DNA of 64,000 bases from Desulfobacteraceae bacterium (lineage in GTDB: Bacteria; Desulfobacterota; Desulfobacteria; Desulfobacterales; Desulfosalsimonadaceae), in contig QZKW01000030.1 in the NCBI GenBank assembly GCA_003599885.1, forward strand, positions 62,001 to 126,000, written 5' to 3'. The stretch's first letter is position 1. Each line of letters opens with the position of its first letter. The position numbers and the translations under genes are program-made. Below, piece by piece: positions 25,735 through 34,591 of the stretch. Below the pieces are notes generated by a model. That model worked only from the letters and a program-made list of their open reading frames with translations, was not told the origin of the DNA and searched no databases.

Positions 25735-27687
25735 ATGCAAATGCTGATTTTTAAAAGAAAAAACCTGCTTCCTTGGATGTTGCTTGGAATTTTTGTGTCG
25801 GCCATGGCCATCCTTTCCGGATGCGCCACTCCGGTGGGTGTCTCCCGGATGGGTGAAACGGCGGTTTATAAGCAGATTGACAGCAGCGCGCTGACGACAA
25901 ATTCATACAGCAGCTACACCGCTGTTGTTCTTCATCGTCATGGATTAAAAGAAGAGGATTTCCTGGATGACCCGGCGAAATTCATCCGCAATCTGCATGA
26001 AATCGCCACCAATGATGACCGCCGGGATCTGCTGTTGTCTTTGTCTGAATTATGCTTTCTGACAGCCAAAAAGGCCAAGGCCGATCAGGAAATGCAACCC
26101 ATCGATAACCGTGAATTCTTTTATTCCCCCACTCCATCGGAAACCATCTTTTCCACCCCTAAACCGGTCGATCCAAAAGATTTTTTTCTGGGATCGGCGG
26201 TTTATGCATATCTATTCCTAATGGGTCCGGGGGACGACCCGCCGCCCGGAGCGTTTGACCGGCGCTTCCGTTTGTCCTGTGATCTGTACAACCGAAGCAT
26301 TGCGAATTTTATGGTTTTCACTGACGGCAAGGTTAACCTTGGAGATAAAATACTGCCGATGCCCGTCGGGAGTCTTCATCTGACCATCAAAACCCTTGAA
26401 GTTCCCTGGGATGTTAAGGAATTGGACCATGTCTATCCGGCTGATGCATTTGCGGTTCATGGATTAAGCGTTCGTAATCGGGTGCCGGGGATGGGGGCCC
26501 CGATTCTTGCGGTCCGGAAAAAGGGACCGGGAAGGCCGACTGCCGCCGCTGTTCCGGCGACTGTTTTTGTAAAAATCAAGGGGGGCATCAAAGATATAGA
26601 AACCGGCCATTGTGTTGCGGAGGCCAGCATTCATTCCACCATGTCCGAAAGCGACATCATGGTGAATGGTAAAAAAATTCCCCTTGAAACCGATTTGACT
26701 GCTCCCATCGCCTATACATTTAATGATCCGATTCTCTGGAGTCTCGGCCTTAATTTATTCCGCATGGGGCGGTCGCTTTTTGAACCGGGTATTTATCCGA
26801 TTCAGCCCTATGAAGCCGGCAAGATTCCCCTTGTGCTGGTGCACGGCACCATGAGCAGCCCGGTCTGGTGGGCGGAAATGCTCAACACATTAAGAAGCGA
26901 CCCACAGATCCGCAACCATTTTCAGATATGGCTTTATCTATACGACAGCGGGAAACCGGTTGTATTTTCTGCGACTCATTTGCGGGAGTCGATAGCGCAG
27001 AGGATAAAAAAATGCGACCCATCAGGTAAAGATCCGGCTTTAAAAAATATGGTGGTGGCCGGGCACAGCCAGGGCGGGATGCTTACAAGATATACCGCCA
27101 TTGATACAGGCGATGCAATCATCAAGGCTCTTTTTGGAAAACCGCTTAAAGACTTGGACTTTTCGCCGGAGGAACTGGAAGTTATCAATCGGTATGCCGT
27201 TGTTCAACCGTTGCCGGAGGTGCGACGGGTTGTTTTCATTTCCACGCCGCACCGGGGGAGTCTGCTGGTCAGCTCTTTTGTCCGCAATCTTGCGGATCGA
27301 TTAATCGCCTTGCCGAAAACGGTTGTTCAGGCCGGAACTGAACTTTTAAAAGTTACCGAAAGATTTTCATCTGCCGGCAGATTGAAATGGAAAATGGCGC
27401 ATACGAGCATTGACAGCATGTCGCCGGATAATCCAACGCTTCCCGTAATAGCGGCCCTTCCGTTTCCACCCGGTGTGAAAGGTCATTCGATCATCGCCAT
27501 CGATGGGGATGAAAACCCTCCGGAAGGGGATGACGGCGTGGTCGCTTACAAAAGCGCCCATATTGACGGCGTCGAATCCGAGCTGGTGGTGCGGCATGGT
27601 CATAGTTGCCAGATGGAACCGGACGTAATTGAAGAAGTCCGGCGGATTCTCATTGAGCATCTAAATGACAGGGAGGAAAGAAAGTGA
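25735..27687 (+). CDS. Lipoprotein alpha/beta hydrolase (lipase/PGAP1-like)
   Basis: This protein of about 650 residues starts at the ATG at 25735, after AAAAGGAG. The signal ends in a lipobox LSGCA. The first 350 residues form a domain I do not recognise. The hydrolase domain begins with VLVHGTMSSPVWW near residue 368. The nucleophile elbow GHSQGG places Ser near 444, and a late His occurs in VVRHGHSC. This resembles bacterial lipases of the PGAP1-like group, acting on esters at the outer membrane. Its stop overlaps the GTG of the next gene, indicating translational coupling. Confidence 0.85.
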   Translation: MQMLIFKRKNLLPWMLLGIFVSAMAILSGCATPVGVSRMGETAVYKQIDSSALTTNSYSSYTAVVLHRHGLKEEDFLDDPAKFIRNLHEIATNDDRRDLLLSLSELCFLTAKKAKADQEMQPIDNREFFYSPTPSETIFSTPKPVDPKDFFLGSAVYAYLFLMGPGDDPPPGAFDRRFRLSCDLYNRSIANFMVFTDGKVNLGDKILPMPVGSLHLTIKTLEVPWDVKELDHVYPADAFAVHGLSVRNRVPGMGAPILAVRKKGPGRPTAAAVPATVFVKIKGGIKDIETGHCVAEASIHSTMSESDIMVNGKKIPLETDLTAPIAYTFNDPILWSLGLNLFRMGRSLFEPGIYPIQPYEAGKIPLVLVHGTMSSPVWWAEMLNTLRSDPQIRNHFQIWLYLYDSGKPVVFSATHLRESIAQRIKKCDPSGKDPALKNMVVAGHSQGGMLTRYTAIDTGDAIIKALFGKPLKDLDFSPEELEVINRYAVVQPLPEVRRVVFISTPHRGSLLVSSFVRNLADRLIALPKTVVQAGTELLKVTERFSSAGRLKWKMAHTSIDSMSPDNPTLPVIAALPFPPGVKGHSIIAIDGDENPPEGDDGVVAYKSAHIDGVESELVVRHGHSCQMEPDVIEEVRRILIEHLNDREERK

Positions 27688-28253
27688 AGACAAAAATCAT
27701 GATTATCGCGTTGAGTCTTTTGATGCTGACGGCGGGGTCAGCATGGGCGGCGGAGCCTGAAACACCCGCAACTTCTGACGAGGGAAAGACAGCCGTCGCT
27801 TCGGAGGAAACCCCGCCACCGGAAACCGTCAGTGAGCCGTCGCACGGCTTCGGGCACAAGCTCCTTTTTTACATTCCCAATCGTATTTTGGATGTGTTTG
27901 ATTTTATGCGGCTTCGTGTGCGGGTCGGCCCCGGATTTGCGGTTGGGGTGCGCGCAACCAAGCTGCTTTCGGCATTTGTTGGCGGATATTCTTCGATTTA
28001 TGCTGGTCTTCCGGGGCCACGGCTTGCGCCTGTCGTCAAGTGGCCCATTGGTTTGGAAAATTACGCCGGGGTGGGTGTGAGCCTGGCGGACGCCACTGCT
28101 GGGGGGAATTTCGGGCCGAATTATTCGAATACGGAATTTGAGGTATCGGTTCATCCGCTCATCATTGGTTTCGACATTGGCGTTGATCCTGTGGAGGTAC
28201 TGGATCTCGCGCTGGGATTTCTGTTTATCGATATCCGGGGTGATGATCTTTAG
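27684..28253 (+). CDS. Conserved secreted protein of unknown function
   Basis: The GTG start overlaps the preceding stop; GGGAGG lies seven bases upstream. This 189-residue protein has a signal peptide ending at AWA and an acidic Pro/Thr-rich linker. A conserved-looking domain follows: LLFYIPNRILDVFDFMRLRV, GPGFAVGVRATK and AGLPGPR. I recall this pattern from uncharacterised Desulfobacterota and planctomycete proteins but cannot name it. The Gly-rich strand pattern suggests an outer-membrane or periplasmic beta structure. It probably works with the lipase-like gene it is coupled to. Confidence 0.7.
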   Translation: MKTKIMIIALSLLMLTAGSAWAAEPETPATSDEGKTAVASEETPPPETVSEPSHGFGHKLLFYIPNRILDVFDFMRLRVRVGPGFAVGVRATKLLSAFVGGYSSIYAGLPGPRLAPVVKWPIGLENYAGVGVSLADATAGGNFGPNYSNTEFEVSVHPLIIGFDIGVDPVEVLDLALGFLFIDIRGDDL

Positions 28254-28363
28254 CAGGCGGACATTCCTATATGGTTTTCAGAAAAATTTCCAAATTTTTT
28301 GATTCAAAGGTTAGTTCCTGTATTTATATTTATTTTAATCAACCGGAATAAGGAGAGAAGTAA

Positions 28364-28942
28364 ATGCGATCAAAATTTTTATCATTCGCGTGCGTCATGT
28401 TGCTGGGCTTAACCATGGGCTGCGGTCTTTTTAATGAAGGCCCTAAACCGGAATTCGCAGCCGGCAATGAGATTTCCACCACGGCGACGGTCGTTGCAAT
28501 CGATTATAAAACCCGCCATGTGACATTAAAAGGCCCTGATGGCAATCTTACGGAAATATCGGTGGGTGAAGATGCGTATAATTTTGATCAGGTAGTGATC
28601 GGGGACCTGGTGGATATAACATATCTCCAGTCAGTTGCGCTTTACCTGCAGAAATCCACCGGTGAGCAGCCATCAGCGGTAACAGGCAGCGGCATGGTAA
28701 GGGCGCCAAAAGGGCAAAAACCCGAGGGCGTTGCTTATAACGTGCTTGAGGTCAAGGCCACAGTGGAAAATATTGATTATGCAAACCGAACCGTTGATAT
28801 TCGTGGCCCTTATGGGAATCTCAAAACCGTAGTGGTTAATGAAACCGTTAAGAATTTCGATAACGTCAAGAAGGGGGATGAAGTCATAGTAAGATATACC
28901 GAAGCGACAGCGATTACAGTGCGCCCTGCGGAATCAAAATAG
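28364..28942 (+). CDS. Lipoprotein with two tandem beta repeats
   Basis: The ATG follows AAGGAGAGAAGT. The signal ends in a lipobox LTMGC. The mature part contains two copies of one unit of about 60 residues. The first has TATVVAIDYKTRHVTLKGPDGNL...FDQVVIGDLVDI. The second has KATVENIDYANRTVDIRGPYGNL...FDNVKKGDEVIV. Each looks like a small beta barrel of OB or SH3 style. A short linker with Ser/Gly/Lys joins them. Function unknown; periplasmic, membrane-anchored. It is the last intact gene of the plus-strand envelope run. Confidence 0.75.
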   Translation: MRSKFLSFACVMLLGLTMGCGLFNEGPKPEFAAGNEISTTATVVAIDYKTRHVTLKGPDGNLTEISVGEDAYNFDQVVIGDLVDITYLQSVALYLQKSTGEQPSAVTGSGMVRAPKGQKPEGVAYNVLEVKATVENIDYANRTVDIRGPYGNLKTVVVNETVKNFDNVKKGDEVIVRYTEATAITVRPAESK

Positions 28943-29014
28943 CGTCTAAAAAGTCTTCATCTGAACAAGATAAGACCAAAATCAGGTAATTCTATAATTT
29001 TAACAATGTATTAA

Positions 29015-29054
29015 GCTCTGGTTCAACCCCGAATAAAGGCGTTCGAACCAGAGC
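29015..29054. other. Inverted repeat in the gap before the rluA-like remnant
   Basis: GCTCTGGTTC and GAACCAGAGC are perfect 10-base complements around a 20-base loop. No T-run follows on either strand, so it is not a clear terminator. A tRNA origin was considered and rejected. Confidence 0.5.
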
Positions 29055-29121
29055 CCAAAAAACAGCTCCCCTCACCTGTCTTGCCAACCCATAGTTATCC
29101 AAAACCGGGAACCAGACCCGC

Positions 29122-29601
29122 ATGATCATAGAAAAAAATGACATTCAGATACCAGTTCTTGCCGCAGGCCGGGGCTGGCTGGCGGTGGATAAACCTTCAG
29201 GCATGAGCGTTCACAACGCGCCGGGAGAAGACCTGTGCGCGATTGTATCGCAAGGGATCGGGGATGAGGCGGAACTCCAGGACCGAATCGGCATCAACCC
29301 CTTGCAAGACGTCCATCCGGTTCACCGCCTGGACAGTGAAACCAGCGGCGTGATCCTGCTGGCTGCCGACCCGGAATGTTTCCGGTTTTTTTCCCGGCAG
29401 TTCAATGACCGGACAATCCAAAAAACATATATCGCGCTGGTGCATGGCCGAGTGGAATCCCCAAAGAACAGGGATATTTGGGGAATGGGGCCGAGGCCGG
29501 GCCTATTTTTTCCGTTATTCCTTCCTAAATTTCAGTTCGCCGACTCCATCCAGCACCCTGCGCACCGTCTCGGCAAGCTGCTGGAGGATTATTGGTTTTA
29601 G
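29122..29601 (+). pseudogene. Truncated RluA-family pseudouridine synthase
   Basis: The first 115 residues are a good RluA-type start. They include WLAVDKPSGMSVHN, a VHPVHRLDSETSGVILLA block carrying the catalytic Asp of the HRLD motif, and KTYIALVHGRVES. After about 29465 the match stops. The remaining codons (WGMGPRPGLFFPLFLP...) are unlike any synthase and overlap the 3' end of the convergent hybrid kinase gene by 87 bases. Intact enzymes need over 200 residues, so this copy lacks the C-terminal half of the catalytic domain and should be inactive. A deletion or insertion at the edge of the signalling cluster is the simplest cause. Confidence 0.75.
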
Positions 29602-31935
29602 TAAATAAGCATTGATCCCGATTTTAGCGGCCTCCTCATCCGATATTTTCCGGCTGTAACCGGTGCAAAGAATCACGGGAATATCCGACCTTATTTTAAT
29701 GAGTTCGATCGCCAGAGTGTTTCCGGTCATCCGGGGCATGGTCATGTCCGTTATCACCAGGTCAAAGGCATCCGGCTTATTCTTAAAGAGCTCTAATGCC
29801 TCAATCCCGGATGTCCGGGTGGTTACAGTATACCCAAGCTTCGCAAGCTGCCTGGATTGCATGTTTACAATTGCCGTTTCATCATCAATCACGAGAATCC
29901 GTTCATTGCCGGTTGGCAAGGGTTCGGTGACAGGGGGCGCAACTCCGGTCCGCTGTTTCAAAATGGGCAGATATACCGTAAAAACCGATCCTTTTCCGGG
30001 AACGCTCTCAACCATGATTTCTCCGCCATAGCTTTTGATAATCCCGTGAATAACCGCAAGTCCCAGACCGGTGCCTTCCCCGGCTTCCTTTGTCGTAAAA
30101 TAGGGCTCAAAGATGGACGGCAAAATATCCGGCGCTATCCCGACTCCGGTGTCCGAAACGGTCAGTTTCAGGAAATGCCCTTCCGGAAGTTCAGGATATT
30201 GTTCGAAAACCGGTTCATCGGAAAAGGCATCGAACAACCCGACTTCCAAGGTTCCGGAATCCGAATCCGCCATCGCATGGGCCGCATTGGTACAAAGATT
30301 CATGATGATTTGATGGATTTGAGAAGGATCTGCCATTACCAAAGATTCACTCCGGATGTCCTGCCGGATGTCGATGGTTGAGGGCAGGGAGGATTTGAGC
30401 AATTTCAATGTTTCTTTCACGATAATACCGACCTGGGTCGGTTTTGGTTCGTTGTCTGTCTGCCGGGCATATGCCAGAATCTGTTTGACCAAATCTCTAG
30501 CGCGTTGGGCTGCTATGTAAACTTCATTTAAATTGTCTTCCAGCAAAGAGCCTTTTTCAACATCATCCAGCGCAAGCTCCGTGTATCCCATGACCGATGT
30601 CAGGATATTATTAAAATCATGAGCAATGCCACCCGCCAGTGTACCGACCGCTTCCATTTTCTGGGATTGCCGGAGCTGATTCTCTATTTTAATTTTCTCT
30701 TCCTCGGTCTGCCGGCGGATGAGGATGCCGGCCAGCGTATTGGCAATGGCAGCTAAAAATTCTTCTTCATGCTGATTGCGAATATGCCCTTTCTTTAAAT
30801 AAACATTTAATACGCCAAGGGTGCGCCCGGCCGCCAGGATCGGCACACAATAATGGCCATGATTGGCCATCCCTTCAAAATGGATATCATGGCGCTCGTC
30901 TATCCGGGAGGCGAATACCGTTTCTTTCAAAATCGCCGCCCGGCCGCAAAGGCATGACCCAATAGAAATTCTGCCACACATTTCCTGAAGCCTTTGTTCA
31001 AATCCGCGTTGTGCGCTTAATATCAGAACGGTGGGATCACTTTTAACAATAAATATCCCTCCCTTTGATTCAATGGTAAGCCAAGGAATGGAAAGTATCA
31101 GATCAAGGGCTTGTTCAAGAAGTTCGTCAAGCGGTATATTTTTAAGGGACAGGCCGAGCAGGGTGTTGATCACGGACTGAGTGTCATAACCTCGCCGGAT
31201 CTCCGTTTCAGCCTGTTTTCGCTGGGAAATATCCCTCATGATTCCTGTAATTTCATATGTTCCCCCGCGACGGACTGCTGACAGGGAAAGCTCGACCGGC
31301 AAGGAGGTGCCGTCTTTTTTTAATCCCTCCACCTCCATTATTCCACCGGCCATCCTGGTTTGTCCTTGGGTCAGGAACTGACTAATGTGTGCATTGTGTT
31401 TCTCTCTGAAGGCTTCCGGTATAATGATCTCAATATTTTGACCAAACGCCTCATTCTCCGTATATCCAAACGTCTTTGCCGCTGCCGTGTTCCACAAAAC
31501 TATCTCTCTATTTGTATTGATGACCACCAGGGCATCATTTAGTGACTCTACAAGTCCGCGATATCGCTCCTCGCTTTCGGTCATTATTGCGATCGCCTCC
31601 TGACGCTCCTTAATTTCCGTTTTTAATTTTTCAGTGGTTTCCGTTAACTGAGCAGTCCGTTGGGCTACCTTTATTTCCATTTGATCATAGGCGGAATGCA
31701 ACTTTTCCTCAGCGTCTTCGCGCTCAGCAATATGGATGTGCATCGGCATGAACAAAAAATAATACAGCGCCGGAACCCCAAATAAAGTCAAAAGGGTTGC
31801 ATCAATGAATATCACGGCAAATGGGGAGGGTAATGGCGGTAAAATATAAAGGATGACCATAATGATGATTTCAGCGATAAAGAAAAAAAACGTTGTATAA
31901 ATGAATAATCTTTTGGGCGACATAAAGGGTTTCAT
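29515..31935 (-). CDS. Hybrid histidine kinase: 2TM-PAS-GAF-HisKA-HATPase-REC
   Basis: This 806-residue membrane sensor has two transmembrane helices within the first 65 residues and a coiled coil to about 115. A PAS domain (about 125-240) and a GAF domain (about 255-415, with SIGSCLCGRAA and HGHYCVPI) follow. The HisKA phospho-acceptor is in GTLAGGIAHDFNN. HATPase motifs are NLCTNAAHAM, DTGVGI and GTGLGLAVIHG. The C-terminal receiver has its Asp in VITDMTMP and Lys in LLKP. It should autophosphorylate and pass phosphate to its own receiver, then by relay to other cluster proteins. It lacks an HPt domain. It is the last gene of the 19-kb signalling run. Confidence 0.9.
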   Translation of the reverse strand: MKPFMSPKRLFIYTTFFFFIAEIIIMVILYILPPLPSPFAVIFIDATLLTLFGVPALYYFLFMPMHIHIAEREDAEEKLHSAYDQMEIKVAQRTAQLTETTEKLKTEIKERQEAIAIMTESEERYRGLVESLNDALVVINTNREIVLWNTAAAKTFGYTENEAFGQNIEIIIPEAFREKHNAHISQFLTQGQTRMAGGIMEVEGLKKDGTSLPVELSLSAVRRGGTYEITGIMRDISQRKQAETEIRRGYDTQSVINTLLGLSLKNIPLDELLEQALDLILSIPWLTIESKGGIFIVKSDPTVLILSAQRGFEQRLQEMCGRISIGSCLCGRAAILKETVFASRIDERHDIHFEGMANHGHYCVPILAAGRTLGVLNVYLKKGHIRNQHEEEFLAAIANTLAGILIRRQTEEEKIKIENQLRQSQKMEAVGTLAGGIAHDFNNILTSVMGYTELALDDVEKGSLLEDNLNEVYIAAQRARDLVKQILAYARQTDNEPKPTQVGIIVKETLKLLKSSLPSTIDIRQDIRSESLVMADPSQIHQIIMNLCTNAAHAMADSDSGTLEVGLFDAFSDEPVFEQYPELPEGHFLKLTVSDTGVGIAPDILPSIFEPYFTTKEAGEGTGLGLAVIHGIIKSYGGEIMVESVPGKGSVFTVYLPILKQRTGVAPPVTEPLPTGNERILVIDDETAIVNMQSRQLAKLGYTVTTRTSGIEALELFKNKPDAFDLVITDMTMPRMTGNTLAIELIKIRSDIPVILCTGYSRKISDEEAAKIGINAYLLKPIILQQLAETVRRVLDGVGELKFRKE

Positions 31936-32062
31936 GTGTCTTTTGTCTCCTAATGGATGTTAACCGGTCGGACTCTTAAGTCGAAATTCAGAACGAAAGG
32001 AACGGAATCGCTATTTCTCTGATGAGAAAATCAGGAAAAAAATCGGGGCACCAACGTTTATG

Positions 32063-34024
32063 TCAATGGCTGTTTCCGCTAAGAGGTCCTGGCGCGTTTT
32101 TGGCGGCATCCAGGACATTCCTGATCATTTTGGCCATTTTCGACTTATCCACCGGCTTCATGAGAAACCCCTCAATCATGATATCCTTTGCGGTTTTCAC
32201 ATTGACCTTTTCACTGAAACCCGTACACAGGATCACGGGAATGCCCGGCCGGATCTCCTTGGCCGACTCCGCCAGTTTGTCGCCGGTCACGCCCGGCATC
32301 GTCATGTCCGTAATGATCAGATCAAAGGAGCCGGGAGTTTTTCTGAAAGCTTCCAGGGCTTCCGTGCTGCTTGTTCTGGCTGCCACGGTATAGCCCAACC
32401 GTTCCAGGGTCTGTTTCTGCATTTTAACGATGGCCGGTTCATCGTCCACCAGCAGAATACGTTCGGTTCCCACCGGCAATGCCTCCGGCTGCCGGATGGT
32501 TACGGCGGGCGCCCGCTGTCCGTAAAGCGGCAGGTAAATATGGAATGTCGTTCCTTTGCCGGCTTCGCTGTAAACAGTAACATGACCGCCGTGGATTTTC
32601 ACGATGCCGTGAACCACGGCAAGCCCCAAACCGGTTCCCTTGTCCGGACCCTTGGTGGTGAAATAGGGATCAAAAATCAGATCGAGATTTTCCTGCGCAA
32701 TGCCGCATCCGTTATCACTGACAAAAATTTTCGCATAACTCCCCGGCGAAAGATCCGGGTATTGGCCGGCGCTGGATTCATCAAGTATTACCTTTTGCAT
32801 GCCGATTTCGATAATCCCGTTGTCGCCAACGGCATGAGCGGCATTGGTGGCAAGATTTAGCAAAATCTGATTGATTTGGGACGGATTGGCATTGATCGTC
32901 AGCATCTCGCAGCCGGCCTGTTCCTTGATTTCAATAGTTGACGGGATGGTTGACCGGAGCATCCGGACAGCTTCCAGAACCAGAGGATTCAATTGAATGG
33001 GCTTCTTCTCCTGTTCGCCTTTTCTGCTGAAGGTCATAATCTGCCTGACCAGGTCCTTGGCCCGGTTGCCTGCGTTAAGAATTTCGAAAAGGTTGGCATG
33101 CAGAAGGGAACCGGGTTCCACATCGTCTAATGACAGCTCGGCAAACCCGATCACTGCGGACAGAATATTGTTGAAATCATGCGCAATGCCCCCGGCCAGT
33201 GTGCCGATGGCCTCCAGCCGCTGCGACTGCTGGAGACGGGTTTCCATTTCCCTGAATTCGGTGATATCCTCCATCAGTCCTTCTAACAGAATCTCCCCTT
33301 TTTTATTTTTCGTTTTCCGGATATGCAGCCGAACCCATATCCGCCCGCCATCCCTGCGCCTGAATTCATATTCGCCGTGCACAAATCCCCTGTTAAGGAC
33401 TTCCTCGACAACAGGCCCTCTTTCTTCCGGCCGGGCGTAGAGTTCCGCAATGCTGCCGATGGATTTCAGCTCCTCAGAAGAAGCGGAATAGCCGAACATT
33501 TCCGTCATTTTCCGGTTGGCGAACAGAACTTTACCTTCAACGGTGGCCTGATAAACCCCCACCAATACATTCTCCAATATGCTTCTGTATTTTTCCTCGC
33601 TTTCCTTTAAAGAGAGTTCATCTGCGTCCCGCTGGTCTTTTAAAGCCTGTTTTTCAATGGCGGCAAAAATGGTCTGCGGCAATTTCCGGATATGCGCGGG
33701 CCGCTTGATGACATAATCGGACACGCCCTGCTTGAGTGCCATTACTGCGATTTCTTCAGAGCCGGTTCCGGTAACAATAATGACGGGCAACCGGGGATCA
33801 TGTGCCTGGACGGCCTCAAGGACCTGAAGGCCTTCAAACCCGGCAATGTTGAAATCGGTTAAAACAAGGTCAAAGATATGGGTTTTCAACATCCTCTCAA
33901 ACGATTGCCTGTCAGAGGCTTCCATGACTTCGAATCCGCCATGCTCTTTTTCAAGAGCGTCTTTGACCAGTTCACGGTCCAGTTCATAATCATCGATATA
34001 CAGTATTCTTATTTTGCCGTTCAT
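32063..34024 (-). CDS. Hybrid histidine kinase: REC-PAS-HisKA-HATPase-REC
   Basis: I chose the ATG at 34024 (AGGAAGGAAT upstream) over a longer frame that would overlap the preceding gene. The protein is cytoplasmic. An N-terminal receiver (Asp in LVLTDFNIAGFEG) is followed by a PAS domain (about 145-260), HisKA (GTLAGGIAHDFNN), HATPase (DNGCGI, GTGLGLAVVHG) and a C-terminal receiver (IITDMTMPGVTG). Two receivers around a kinase core suggest that the first gates activity and the second passes phosphate on. The kinase core closely resembles those at 29515 and 42401. It starts 26 bases after the single-receiver gene, in the same operon. Confidence 0.9.
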   Translation of the reverse strand: MNGKIRILYIDDYELDRELVKDALEKEHGGFEVMEASDRQSFERMLKTHIFDLVLTDFNIAGFEGLQVLEAVQAHDPRLPVIIVTGTGSEEIAVMALKQGVSDYVIKRPAHIRKLPQTIFAAIEKQALKDQRDADELSLKESEEKYRSILENVLVGVYQATVEGKVLFANRKMTEMFGYSASSEELKSIGSIAELYARPEERGPVVEEVLNRGFVHGEYEFRRRDGGRIWVRLHIRKTKNKKGEILLEGLMEDITEFREMETRLQQSQRLEAIGTLAGGIAHDFNNILSAVIGFAELSLDDVEPGSLLHANLFEILNAGNRAKDLVRQIMTFSRKGEQEKKPIQLNPLVLEAVRMLRSTIPSTIEIKEQAGCEMLTINANPSQINQILLNLATNAAHAVGDNGIIEIGMQKVILDESSAGQYPDLSPGSYAKIFVSDNGCGIAQENLDLIFDPYFTTKGPDKGTGLGLAVVHGIVKIHGGHVTVYSEAGKGTTFHIYLPLYGQRAPAVTIRQPEALPVGTERILLVDDEPAIVKMQKQTLERLGYTVAARTSSTEALEAFRKTPGSFDLIITDMTMPGVTGDKLAESAKEIRPGIPVILCTGFSEKVNVKTAKDIMIEGFLMKPVDKSKMAKMIRNVLDAAKNAPGPLSGNSH

Positions 34025-34049
34025 TGTGGTGTATTCCTTCCTATCCGGA

Positions 34050-34493
34050 TTAATCCATAGGCGGTTCGACATTTAAGCTGAGCCAGTAGTCGGAGACTTG
34101 TTTGACGACTTTTAAAAAATCATCAAAAGAGACCGGCTTTACCAGATAACTGTTGGCGCCACGATCATAGCTCATGGCTCTGTCACCTTCCTCATTGGAA
34201 GAAGTGAGGATGATGACCGGCAGACGCTTGAGTATCTCAGTAGTTTTGATTTTTCTCAAGACTTCATGGCCGTCAATGCCCGGCATTTTCAGGTCCAGCA
34301 GCACAATATCCGGCAAAGGGTATTGGTTCCGGTCGGTATATTTCCCTTCACCAAACAGGAATCCCAGCGCTTCATTTCCATTCCGGGCTACCTGGATTTT
34401 ATTTGTCAGGCGCGCTTCCTTAAACGCATCGATAATCAGTTCAACGTCCATTGGGTTATCCTCAACCAGAAGTATGGATGCGGGTCTTGTCAC
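34050..34493 (-). CDS. Single-domain response regulator (CheY/Rcp1-like)
   Basis: This 147-residue protein starts at GTG with AAAGGACA upstream. It consists of one receiver domain. Acidic pocket VEDNPMD, phospho-acceptor Asp in IVLLDLKMPGIDG, Thr in ILTSSNEE and Lys in LVKPVSF are all present. The longer alpha4-region and LFGEGKY insert are typical of Rcp1-type regulators that pair with phytochrome-class kinases. It has no output domain, so it is a phosphate shuttle. It follows the 5TM kinase at 34592-36307, whose HisKA belongs to that same class, and is the likely partner. A perfect 24-base palindrome lies just upstream. Confidence 0.9.
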   Translation of the reverse strand: MTRPASILLVEDNPMDVELIIDAFKEARLTNKIQVARNGNEALGFLFGEGKYTDRNQYPLPDIVLLDLKMPGIDGHEVLRKIKTTEILKRLPVIILTSSNEEGDRAMSYDRGANSYLVKPVSFDDFLKVVKQVSDYWLSLNVEPPMD

Positions 34494-34512
34494 TGCTGTG
34501 TCCTTTCATGGC

Positions 34513-34536
34513 ATCCTGCTTGATATCAAGCAGGAT
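34513..34536. promoter_or_regulatory. Perfect 24-base palindrome upstream of the receiver gene
   Basis: The half-site ATCCTGCTTGAT is followed immediately by its exact complement. It lies 20 bases before the GTG of the single-receiver gene and after the 5TM kinase stop. No T-run follows on the minus strand. It could be a dimeric regulator's operator or an mRNA hairpin that adjusts expression of the receiver relative to its kinase. Confidence 0.5.
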
Positions 34537-34591
34537 CAATTTACGTATTCGGATGAGTGGCGATATCATCCATTCAGTAATAAATTCTTGT

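Noticed and set aside
29015-29062. tRNA-like GGTTC/GAACC arms
   Set aside because: The 20-base loop and lack of other arms rule out a tRNA; kept only as an inverted repeat.
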